Source of the DNA: an uncultured Clostridia bacterium
Lineage (GTDB): Bacteria; Bacillota; Clostridia; Oscillospirales; CAG-272
Length of the DNA: 8,035 nucleotides
Assembly: GCA_946404295.1 (NCBI GenBank)
Contig: CAMJDE010000076.1
Coordinates: 1-8,035, forward strand
Direction: 5' to 3'
Position 1 is the first letter of the stretch. Every line of letters begins with the position of its first letter. Positions 1 through 5,404 of the stretch are shown piece by piece. The position numbers and the translations under genes were made by a program. The notes beneath the pieces are model-generated. The model was not told the DNA's origin and searched no databases. It was given only the letters and a program-made list of their open reading frames with translations.

Positions 1-48
1 GGCGCCGTCGTCCAACTCTTCCGGTTTGAACTCTGACGCGTCCCAATC
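1..48. other. Unassigned left edge, possible end or start of a gene
   Basis: No gene can be called with confidence. On the minus strand one frame is open from inside the array to the window edge and reads FVGLDWDASEFKPEELDDGA, an acidic peptide that looks coding but has no visible start codon. On the plus strand one frame ends at a TGA at 34-36, and another stays open from base 2 through the first palindromes to a TAA at 128-130. The bases could be the truncated end of a gene running off the window, but nothing here names a family. Confidence 0.25.
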
Positions 49-195
49 CAAGCCGACGAAGGCGGCTTGGTATGTAATCCGCTCGCGGGGCGAGCGGTAT
101 GTAATCTGCGCGCTTGCGCGCAGTATGTAATCACGGCGGAGCCGTGTATGTAATTCGCTCGCCCGGCGAGCGACGCACCTTTCGTCGGCTTGATT
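45..195. repeat. Inverted repeat pair enclosing the left palindrome block
   Basis: Bases 49-60 (CAAGCCGACGAA) are the exact reverse complement of 181-192 (TTCGTCGGCTTG). Looser complementarity extends the match to about 45-61 and 179-195. The left arm also belongs to a local hairpin, CCAAGCCG (48-55) against CGGCTTGG (63-70) with a 7-base loop. In a transcript the outer pair would form a closing stem around the four left hairpins, giving a multibranch structure. The pair might instead be the terminal repeats of an element or the trace of an inversion; the sequence alone does not decide. Confidence 0.6.
71..173 (+). repeat. Palindrome array, left half, TATGTAAT linkers
   Basis: Four identical linkers TATGTAAT (71-78, 98-105, 124-131, 147-154) alternate with four perfect palindromes of different sequence: CCGCTCGC/GCGAGCGG (79-86/90-97, loop GGG), CTGCGCGC/GCGCGCAG (106-113/116-123, loop TT), CACGGC/GCCGTG (132-137/141-146, loop GGA) and TCGCTCGC/GCGAGCGA (155-162/166-173, loop CCG). 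Unit length varies (27, 26, 23). The stems change while pairing is kept exactly, the signature of a conserved hairpin rather than a conserved sequence. The linkers point opposite to those in the right half. No protein-coding role is likely. Confidence 0.9.
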
Positions 196-310
196 ACTTG
201 CCGCGTTTTACGAGGATTACATCCAATGCGTTGCATTGATTACATACCGCGCGTTGCGCGGATTACATGCCACGCTTTGCGTGGATTTCATACAGCCCTT
301 TGGGCTGATT
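193..310 (+). repeat. Palindrome array, right half, 23-base period
   Basis: Linkers begin at 193, 216, 239, 262, 285 and 308, an exact 23-base period made of an 8-base linker plus a 15-base hairpin with 6-base arms and a 3-base loop. Linkers read ATTACTTG, ATTACATC, ATTACATA, ATTACATG and ATTTCATA; a final partial one starts at 308. Stems are CCGCGT/ACGAGG (one mismatch), CAATGC/GCATTG, CCGCGC/GCGCGG, CCACGC/GCGTGG and CAGCCC/GGGCTG, with loops GTT or TTT. The linker is the reverse complement of TATGTAAT in the left half, so the two halves face each other. The array stops about 25 bases before the start codon of the four-helix-bundle gene. Linkers degrade toward both ends of this half, as in an ageing repeat. 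Confidence 0.92.
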
Positions 311-334
311 TGGAACGACGAGGGGAGAAAGAAT

Positions 335-682
335 ATGCCAAAGAACGCGTTGCTTTCTTGTTCGGAAGAACTTGCTTCCCAATGCGAATTACTTTGCAAA
401 TCAATTAATGGGAATGCGAATGCGACTTCTCAACTGCGAAGATCGTCTTCCAGCGTTCTCGCAAACGTCAGCGAAGGGCAATATCCGCACAGTCTGTCCG
501 ATATGCTCTTTAGATTCCGAATTGCCCGGAAAGAATGCGTTGAGACAGAGAGCTGGCTGAAACTGCTTTATAACACACGTTTGATTGATGAACAATGTTT
601 CAAAAAGATGCGCAATCTCGCCGGAAGAGTAGAGCGATTGATTACCGCCTCGTGCTTGACGATCGAGAAAAAACTGATGTGA
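335..682 (+). CDS. Four-helix-bundle protein (23S rRNA IVS / Avd-like family)
   Basis: A 115-residue protein of the four-helix-bundle family (TIGR02436/PF05635 type), first known from intervening sequences in 23S rRNA genes and structurally related to Avd of diversity-generating retroelements. Visible hallmarks are QLRRSSSSVLANVSEGQ (residues 33-49), which matches the family QLxRSxxSIxANxxEx segment, and FRIARKECVETESWLKLLY (61-79), which matches the helix with IAxKExxETxxWLxLL. The molecular function is unknown; family members form oligomers and are basic enough to bind nucleic acid. The start is chosen at ATG 335 because GGGGAG (322-327) lies 7 bases upstream. The frame is open further upstream, but only through the palindromes. 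The gene is much AT-richer than its neighbours (23 of 60 G+C in bases 361-420, against 42 of 60 in 1321-1380 of clpX), which suggests transfer. It directly follows the array and converges on clpX. No promoter was recognised. Confidence 0.85.
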   Translation: MPKNALLSCSEELASQCELLCKSINGNANATSQLRRSSSSVLANVSEGQYPHSLSDMLFRFRIARKECVETESWLKLLYNTRLIDEQCFKKMRNLAGRVERLITASCLTIEKKLM

Positions 683-708
683 ATGTAAGAACCCTTTTTC
701 GTTGTAAC

Positions 709-746
709 AAAAAAACCAGCCGTCCGGCACGCCGGACGGCTGGTTT
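709..746 (-). terminator. Rho-independent terminator of the tig-clpP-clpX operon
   Basis: A long stem pairs 713-728 with 731-746 (core CCAGCCGTCCGGC / GCCGGACGGCTGG) around a tiny loop. On the minus strand it begins 3 bases past the clpX stop codon and is followed by a run of seven T, the classic intrinsic terminator form. On the plus strand the hairpin is followed only by TTTCGTT, so it could also stop the four-helix-bundle transcript, but less efficiently. It marks the end of the clp operon and insulates the two convergent genes. Confidence 0.92.
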
Positions 747-748
747 CG

Positions 749-2032
749 TTATGCGTCTTTCTTTACTCTGACCGGTTCTCCCTTTCCGAGCACCGCGTCC
801 TCGGTGATGACCAGTTTCTTCACCGTCGGGTCGGAGGGGATCTCGAACATGGGTTTCAGCATCACGCCCTCGATGATCGAGCGGAGCCCGCGCGAGCCGG
901 TCTCGCGTTCGAGCGCCAGTTTCGCGATCGCGCGGAAGGCGCCGTCCTCGATCTCGAGTTCGACCCCGTCGAGCGCGAAGAGTTTCTTATACTGGCGGTA
1001 CATCGAGTTCTTCGGCTCTTTCATAATGCGGACGAGCGCGTCCTCGTCGAGGTTGTCGAGGGTCACGAGGATCGGGAGCCGCCCGACCAGTTCGGGGATC
1101 AGACCGTACTTGATGACGTCGTGCGCCGTCACGCCCTTGAACACGCCCCGCGCGATCTTTTCCTTCCGCGTGCGGATCTCGCCCGTGAAGCCGATCGTCT
1201 TATTCCCCTGACGGCGTTCGATGATCTCCTCGAGCCCGTCGAAGGCGCCGCCGCAGATGAAGAGGATGTTCTCGGTATTGATCTGAATGAATTCCTGGTT
1301 CGGGTGTTTTCTGCCGCCCTGGGGCGGGACGTTCGCGACGGTTCCCTCGAGGATCTTCAGCAGCGCCTGCTGCACGCCCTCTCCCGAGACGTCTCGGGTG
1401 ATCGAGCGGTTCTCGCCGCGCCGCGAGATCTTGTCGATCTCGTCGATATAAATGATCCCGCGCTCGGCAAGATCCACGTCGTAATCGGCGGCTTGGATCA
1501 GGCGGAGCAGGATGTTTTCGACGTCCTCGCCGACGTAGCCGGCTTCGGTCAGGGTGGTGGCGTCCGCGATCGCAAAGGGAACGCGGAAGCACTTGGCGAG
1601 CGTCTGCGCGAGATAGGTCTTGCCGACGCCGGTCGGACCGATCAGAAGGACGTTCGACTTCTGGAGTTCGACGTCTCCGTCGGGCTCCTCGTCGACCTTT
1701 TTGCCGTCGGCTTTGTTCTTCAGTTTCTCGTCGTGCGCGGCGATGCGCTTATAGTGGTTGTAGACCGCGACCGACAGCACCTCTTTCGCGTCGTCCTGCC
1801 CGATCACGTAGTCGTCGAGCATCTTTTTGATCTCGGTCGGCTTGGGCATATTTTCGGGCGAGAAGGTCTCGGCGAAGCGGGTGATCGCCTGCTCGTCGAT
1901 CAGGTTCTGGCAATCCTCGACGCATCCGTCGCAGATGTAGAGCCCCGTGCGGGACGGGATCAGAAAGAGGACCTGATCCTCGGTGCGGCCGCAGAACGCG
2001 CAGCGGCGGCGTCCGCCTGACTGTTTTTCCAT
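749..2032 (-). CDS. clpX: ClpX, ATP-dependent unfoldase subunit of ClpXP protease
   Basis: The 427-residue AAA+ unfoldase recognises tagged or damaged proteins in the cytoplasm, unfolds them with ATP and threads them into ClpP. Visible parts in order: N-terminal C4 zinc domain with Cys11, Cys14, Cys34 and Cys37; Walker A GPTGVGKT (132-139); pore loop GYVG (165-168); Walker [10 protein letters not shown] (193-201); [11 protein letters not shown] loop (204-214); ClpP-docking IGF tripeptide (280-282); arginine of ELVGRLP (R318); sensor 2 TGSRGLRS (378-385). Length is normal for the family. ATG 2030-2032 is chosen because AAAGGA sits 9 bases upstream and the zinc domain starts at once; the frame is open 25 codons further, but those residues fit no ClpX N-terminus. 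It is the last gene of the operon, 93 bases after clpP. The lonA gene that often follows in clostridia is not here; the terminator follows immediately. Confidence 0.98.
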   Translation of the reverse strand: MEKQSGGRRRCAFCGRTEDQVLFLIPSRTGLYICDGCVEDCQNLIDEQAITRFAETFSPENMPKPTEIKKMLDDYVIGQDDAKEVLSVAVYNHYKRIAAHDEKLKNKADGKKVDEEPDGDVELQKSNVLLIGPTGVGKTYLAQTLAKCFRVPFAIADATTLTEAGYVGEDVENILLRLIQAADYDVDLAERGIIYIDEIDKISRRGENRSITRDVSGEGVQQALLKILEGTVANVPPQGGRKHPNQEFIQINTENILFICGGAFDGLEEIIERRQGNKTIGFTGEIRTRKEKIARGVFKGVTAHDVIKYGLIPELVGRLPILVTLDNLDEDALVRIMKEPKNSMYRQYKKLFALDGVELEIEDGAFRAIAKLALERETGSRGLRSIIEGVMLKPMFEIPSDPTVKKLVITEDAVLGKGEPVRVKKDA

Positions 2033-2125
2033 AATCGTCTGTCCTTTGTTTGAAATGGGGAAGGGAAAAGTACGGCGGGGCATATCCTTTCCGTTACGGG
2101 AAGGCACGCCTCGCCGGGGTTCGGG

Positions 2126-2713
2126 TCAGATCCGCTTTTCCATCACGCGGTCGATCAGCCCGTATTCGGCTGCCTCCGCCGCCGTCATGAAGTTGTCGCG
2201 CTCGGTGTCGCGGCAGATCTCTTCGTAGGTGCGCCCGGTCTGCTCGGCGAGGATCCGGTTCATCTTCTCGCGGATGAAGAGCAGGTGATCGGCGTGGATC
2301 TTGATGTCGCTCGCCTGACCCTGCATCCCGCCGACGAGCGGCTGGTGGATCATCACTTCGCTGTTCGGGAGGGCGAAACGCTTGCCCTTCGCGCCCGACG
2401 AGAGCAGGAACGCGCCCATGCTCGCCGCCATGCCGATACAGATGGTCGACACGTCGCACTTGATATAGTTCATCGTGTCGTAGATCGCCATACCCGCCGA
2501 GATCGACCCGCCGGGGCTGTTGATATAGAAACTGATGTCCTTTTCGGGGTCCTGCGACTCCAGATAGAGCATCTGCGCCACGATCAGCGACGCCGTCGTG
2601 TCGTTGACCTCTTCGGAGAGAATCACGACCCGGTCGTTCAGCAGCCGCGAGTAGATGTCGAAGGAACGCTCGCCTCTCGGGGTGTTCTCAATGACCATTG
2701 GGACAAGTGCCAT
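2126..2713 (-). CDS. clpP: ClpP, proteolytic subunit of Clp protease
   Basis: The 195-residue serine peptidase assembles into a barrel of two heptameric rings that degrades proteins delivered by ClpX or other Clp ATPases. The catalytic triad is visible: Ser98 in GMAASMGAF, His123 in MIHQPL, and Asp173 in RDTERDN. NSPGGS (65-70) forms the oxyanion region, and the N-terminal segment [18 protein letters not shown] (8-25) is typical. No long propeptide is present. One residue is extra after the catalytic His: [12 protein letters not shown], where most ClpPs read HQPLGGxQGQA, which moves the catalytic Asp from the usual 172 (with Ser98) to 173. The start has an ideal AGGAGG 9 bases upstream. It is the middle gene of tig-clpP-clpX, 36 bases after tig, and is expected to be co-transcribed from the tig promoter. 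Confidence 0.98.
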   Translation of the reverse strand: MALVPMVIENTPRGERSFDIYSRLLNDRVVILSEEVNDTTASLIVAQMLYLESQDPEKDISFYINSPGGSISAGMAIYDTMNYIKCDVSTICIGMAASMGAFLLSSGAKGKRFALPNSEVMIHQPLVGGMQGQASDIKIHADHLLFIREKMNRILAEQTGRTYEEICRDTERDNFMTAAEAAEYGLIDRVMEKRI

Positions 2714-2749
2714 GTGGGGTTTCCTCCTTCGGGTGTCCCGGTATCGGGA

Positions 2750-4273
2750 TCATTCTTTGTCGGTCGTTTTCTTCGCCGCCGGCTTCTTTGCCGCGGCGGT
2801 CTTGGGGGCTGCCGCCTTGGTCGTCGTCTTCGCGGCGGTCGTCTTCGCGGCGGTCGTCTTGGGAGCGGTCGTCTTGGGAGCGGCGGCTTTCGTCGTCGTC
2901 GACTTGGTCGTCTTGGCGGCGGGCTTCTTCTCCGCGTCGTCGGCTTTCTTCTCCGCGGGTTTGGCGGCGGGCTTTTTCGCCGGGGCGGCTTTCTTTGCCT
3001 TGATCTTCGCCTTCTCCTTCACGAGATCCATCGCCGCTTTCACGGCGAGGTCGCGGCGGATATCCTCGGCGTCGACCATATTTTTCACCTGCTCGACGGG
3101 AACGTTATATGCGTCGGAGATGTTCTTGTATTCCTCCTCGACCTTTTCGTCCGCGACGGCGATCTTTTCGAGTTTCGCGATGGTCTCGAGCGCCAGGCGG
3201 ATCTTCACCTGCTTCTCCGCCGTCGGACGCATCTGTTTACGGATATCATCGAGCGTCTGCCCGGTGTACTTCAGGTAGGTCGAGAGGTCGAGACCCTGCT
3301 GACGGAGCCGCGTGTCGTAGTCGCGGACGTAGTTCTCGGTCTCGGCTTCAAACATGGGTTCGGGGATATCCGCCTGCACGAGATCGATCAGTTTCTCGCC
3401 GAGGGCGTTTTCGAGCGCGGCGTCGGCGGACTGCTCTTTTCTCTTCCGAATGGTTGCCGAAACGTCGGCTTTATATTCAGACAGCGTATCAAATTCCGAA
3501 ACGTCCTTCGCGAACTCGTCGTCGAGGGCGGGGAGTTCGACCGTCTTGATCCCGTTCAGCTTGCAGGCGAAGACCGCGTCCTTGCCGGCGAGTTCCTTGG
3601 CGTGGTAGTCGGCGGGGAAGGCGACCTTCACGTCGAAGGCGTCGCCGATCTTGTGCCCGACGATCTGATCTTCAAATCCGGGAATGAAACTGCCCGAGCC
3701 GAGTTTGAGGTCGTAGCCCTCGGCGGAACCGCCGTCGAACGCGACGCCGTCCACCGTGCCCTTGTAATCGATGTTGACGGTATCGCCGTTCTCCGCTGCG
3801 CGGTCGGTCACGTCAACGGTGCGCCCGTTGCGCTCCTGCACGCGCTTGATCTCGGCGTCGACTTCCTCGTCTTTCACCTCGACCGCGTCCTTTTCGGCTT
3901 CAAGACCCAGATACCCCTCGATCTTGACCTCGGGCTTCACGAAAACGGTCGCCTTAAACGCGACGCCGTTGTCGTCGATGTTCTCGACGTCGATCTCGGG
4001 TTTGCCGACCACGTCTAGTTCCGCCTCTTTGATCGCCGCTTCGTAGGCGGCGGGCATCACCTGATTGAGCGCGTCGTCGTAGAACACGCCCTTACCGTAC
4101 ATCTGTTCAACGATGTGACGGGGCGCTTTTCCGCGACGGAAGCCGGGAACCGTGATCGATCCTTTCTTCTTATTGAAAACGTCCGAGACCGCCGCCTCGA
4201 AGGTCTCCTTGTCGACCGAGAAAGAGATCTCAAACTTGTTCTTTCCCGCCTCTTCCTTTTTCGTCAGAGCCAT
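2750..4273 (-). CDS. tig: Trigger factor, ribosome-associated chaperone and peptidyl-prolyl isomerase, with Lys/Ala/Thr-rich tail
   Basis: Trigger factor docks beside the ribosome exit tunnel and shields nascent chains. The N-terminal ribosome-binding domain (about 1-115) holds the signature GFRRGKAPR (44-52). An FKBP-type isomerase domain follows (about 159-245, with NGDTVNIDYKGTVDGVAF and FIPGFEDQIVG), then the helical chaperone C-domain to about residue 420. The family is usually about 430 residues long; this one has 507. The surplus is a C-terminal tail from about 421 to 507 made almost wholly of Lys, Ala, Thr and Pro, resembling histone H1 tails and predicted disordered and very basic. 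The tail is in frame with the rest and ends at a clean TGA, so it is not a frameshift product. ATG 4271-4273 is chosen because GGAGG lies 10 bases upstream and the frame begins with the usual short N-terminus. It is the first gene of the operon, with its own promoter. Confidence 0.97.
   Translation of the reverse strand: MALTKKEEAGKNKFEISFSVDKETFEAAVSDVFNKKKGSITVPGFRRGKAPRHIVEQMYGKGVFYDDALNQVMPAAYEAAIKEAELDVVGKPEIDVENIDDNGVAFKATVFVKPEVKIEGYLGLEAEKDAVEVKDEEVDAEIKRVQERNGRTVDVTDRAAENGDTVNIDYKGTVDGVAFDGGSAEGYDLKLGSGSFIPGFEDQIVGHKIGDAFDVKVAFPADYHAKELAGKDAVFACKLNGIKTVELPALDDEFAKDVSEFDTLSEYKADVSATIRKRKEQSADAALENALGEKLIDLVQADIPEPMFEAETENYVRDYDTRLRQQGLDLSTYLKYTGQTLDDIRKQMRPTAEKQVKIRLALETIAKLEKIAVADEKVEEEYKNISDAYNVPVEQVKNMVDAEDIRRDLAVKAAMDLVKEKAKIKAKKAAPAKKPAAKPAEKKADDAEKKPAAKTTKSTTTKAAAPKTTAPKTTAAKTTAAKTTTKAAAPKTAAAKKPAAKKTTDKE
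2820..2879 (-). repeat. Four 15-base tandem units in the trigger factor tail
   Basis: On the plus strand the 11-base core GCGGTCGTCTT starts at 2835, 2850 and 2865, each followed by CGCG or GGGA, with a two-mismatch copy at 2820. Read on the minus strand the 15-base period encodes successive five-residue units of the KTTAP/KTTAA kind (about residues 465-485). Because the period is a multiple of three, copy-number change would lengthen or shorten the tail without breaking the frame. Confidence 0.8.
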
Positions 4274-4319
4274 TTGTTTTTTTCCTCCGGAAAATGTCTT
4301 TATTTTTTACAACTGAATT

Positions 4320-4348
4320 ATTTTACAATAAAAGAGAAACCTTGTCAA
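4320..4348 (-). promoter_or_regulatory. Sigma-A type promoter of tig-clpP-clpX
   Basis: On the minus strand a perfect -35 TTGACA (4348-4343) and a -10 TAAAAT (4325-4320, one mismatch to consensus) are separated by exactly 17 bases. Transcription would start near 4313, leaving an untranslated leader of about 40 bases that carries the GGAGG of tig. It lies in an AT-rich gap between the upstream terminator and tig, where a promoter is expected. No convincing CtsR or CIRCE operator overlaps it, so basal housekeeping expression is the simplest reading. Confidence 0.88.
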
Positions 4349-4360
4349 GCAATTTGCGTC

Positions 4361-4401
4361 AAAAAAGACCGAAAAAACGAAAATCGGGCGCCGTTTCGCC
4401 C
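4361..4401 (-). terminator. Intrinsic terminator after the metallophosphoesterase gene
   Basis: On the minus strand, just past the stop codon at 4406-4408, a short GC hairpin GGGCG (4401-4397) / CGCCC (4390-4386) with a six-base loop is followed by the T-rich stretch GATTTTCGTTTTTTC and, further on, a second T run. The stem is only five base pairs but very GC-rich. It would separate the phosphoesterase transcript from the tig promoter just downstream. Confidence 0.7.
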
Positions 4402-4405
4402 TCCG

Positions 4406-5119
4406 TCAGAGCAGACGGGGGAGAAAATCGAGAAAATCCGCCGAAATGAACCGGAACGTGATCCCTTCGAAGACCGTGGTCGCGGGCACGGTGTAGATTC
4501 CGTGGATGTGCCCGAAGCAGCACTCGGCGATCCCCGCTTCGTGCAATAGATCCACGAAGGGGCGAAAGACCTGTTCGTTCCAGACCGGCGGGAAGTGGAA
4601 GAAGGCGATCTTCGGCGCGCCGGGGTGTTCCTCTTCGAGTTTTTTCGCCGCGTCGAGCGAGAGTTTCAGGCGGGTCGCCTCGCGGTTGACCAGTTTTTCA
4701 AAATCGCCGTGCGCCCCCTCGTCGGCTTCGCCGAACCAGCCGCGCGTGCCGCAGACGATCCTGCCTTCGCAAAAAAACGCGTTGTTGTGCAAAAACCGGA
4801 TATCGTCGAACCCGAGTTCCGATAAGTACGCGTTCATTTTCGTTTCGGTCGACCACCAGAAATCGTGGTTGCCCTTGCCGAGAATCTTTTTCCCCGGCAG
4901 GGAATGAAGGAAGGTAAAGTCCGACCGCGTTCCGGCAAGCGAGATCGACCAGGAGACGTCGCCCGGGATCACGACGGTATCGCCATCCGAAACCACGGCG
5001 CGCCAGTTCTTTTCGAGCCGTTCGGTGTAGCCCGCCCACTTTTTGCCGAACACCTCCATCGACTTGTCGGTATCGGCTGCGGTGGACAAATGCAGGTCCG
5101 AGATCGCAAAAAGCGCCAT
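4406..5119 (-). CDS. Calcineurin-like metallophosphoesterase
   Basis: A 237-residue protein with the full set of metal-binding motifs of the calcineurin-like phosphoesterase fold: DLH (residues 8-10), GD of IPGDVSW (53-54), GNHD (83-86), the lone His175 in FFHFPP, and GHIH (203-206). It belongs to the clostridial type with the conserved NWR segment (38-40) and an ending close to ISADFLDFLP (225-234). Such proteins hydrolyse phosphoester bonds using two metal ions; the natural substrate of this group is not known to me. No signal peptide or membrane segment is seen, so it is probably cytoplasmic. ATG 5117-5119 is chosen because GGGAGG lies 9 bases upstream and the beta strand leading into the first metal motif starts at once; 15 further upstream codons are open but unlike the family. 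It is divergent from the DUF1540 gene and ends in its own terminator. Confidence 0.9.
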   Translation of the reverse strand: MALFAISDLHLSTAADTDKSMEVFGKKWAGYTERLEKNWRAVVSDGDTVVIPGDVSWSISLAGTRSDFTFLHSLPGKKILGKGNHDFWWSTETKMNAYLSELGFDDIRFLHNNAFFCEGRIVCGTRGWFGEADEGAHGDFEKLVNREATRLKLSLDAAKKLEEEHPGAPKIAFFHFPPVWNEQVFRPFVDLLHEAGIAECCFGHIHGIYTVPATTVFEGITFRFISADFLDFLPRLL

Positions 5120-5148
5120 GCGCCAACACCTCCCTTCGGCTCTCGCCG

Positions 5149-5170
5149 TATAATCGCCCCGCATCGGGGC
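5149..5170 (+). promoter_or_regulatory. Candidate promoter -10 with adjacent palindrome, DUF1540 gene
   Basis: A perfect TATAAT (5149-5154) faces the DUF1540 gene, but no recognisable -35 lies 16-18 bases upstream (ACACCT at 17). It is followed at once by GCCCCG (5156-5161) CAT CGGGGC (5165-5170), a perfect 6-base inverted repeat over the expected transcription start, which could be an operator or a leader hairpin. The same 89-base gap must also hold the start of the divergent metallophosphoesterase transcript, for which no good promoter was seen. Confidence 0.4.
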
Positions 5171-5208
5171 ATACTGTCCTCCGGCAAAACGCCGAAAGGA
5201 GAATTGAA

Positions 5209-5403
5209 ATGAAAGAAAACGAAACCAAAGAGTGCGGCTCGTCCTGCAAGAAGATCAAGGGGATCACCTGCGACGTGAAGAGCTGCGAGTACAACGACGG
5301 GGAAAACGAGTGTATGGCGGGTCACATCTCGGTCGGACCGACCGACGCGTCCTGCTCGGACGACACGGTCTGCGTGACCTTCCGTCCCCGAATCGAGGGC
5401 TGA
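5209..5403 (+). CDS. DUF1540 small cysteine-rich protein
   Basis: A 64-residue protein with seven cysteines (9, 13, 21, 26, 35, 49, 55). The core ITCDVKSCEYNDGENECMAG followed by HISVG and TVCVTF matches DUF1540, a short presumed metal-binding domain common in clostridia and other spore-forming Firmicutes. Its function is unknown; the cysteine spacing suggests zinc or another metal. The lone copy of the domain fills the protein, with a short charged N-terminus carrying an extra Cys pair (9, 13). The start is supported by AAAGGAG (5196-5202) about 6 bases upstream. It is divergent from the metallophosphoesterase gene, and its stop codon is one base from the stop of thrC on the other strand, with no terminator visible between them. 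Confidence 0.9.
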   Translation: MKENETKECGSSCKKIKGITCDVKSCEYNDGENECMAGHISVGPTDASCSDDTVCVTFRPRIEG

Positions 5404-5404
5404 T

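Noticed and set aside
71..154. Tandem promoters formed by the TATGTAAT linkers
   Set aside because: Each contains TGTAAT, close to a -10, but the sequence 17 bases upstream is always GC-rich palindrome with no -35 resemblance, and the linker is equally conserved in inverse orientation.
71..307. CRISPR array
   Set aside because: The constant part is only 8 bases and the variable parts are themselves palindromes; unit length is 23-27 bases, orientation flips halfway, and no cas gene is present.
236..334. Upstream extension of the four-helix-bundle protein from a TTG at 236
   Set aside because: The extra 33 residues are translated palindrome repeats with no family match, and a good ribosome binding site points to ATG 335.
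49..690. Diversity-generating retroelement because of the Avd-like protein
   Set aside because: No reverse transcriptase and no template/variable repeat pair with adenine-specific differences occur in the window; the family link is only to the accessory protein fold.
1121..2020. 299-codon open frame on the plus strand opposite clpX
   Set aside because: It mirrors the clpX codon pattern, has no ribosome binding site and resembles no family.
2033..2107. Longer ClpX beginning 25 codons upstream
   Set aside because: The added residues match no ClpX N-terminus, and the ATG at 2030-2032 has its own AAAGGA at proper spacing.
2285..4018. 577-codon open frame on the plus strand opposite tig and clpP
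   Set aside because: It is antisense to two strongly recognised genes and has the Arg/Leu/Val/Gly-rich composition typical of a shadow frame in GC-rich DNA.
4343..4367. CtsR operator upstream of the tig promoter
   Set aside because: Two TTGAC words occur 14 bases apart, but CtsR boxes are GGTCAAA heptads separated by 3 bases; the spacing and second heptad do not fit, and one word is simply the -35.
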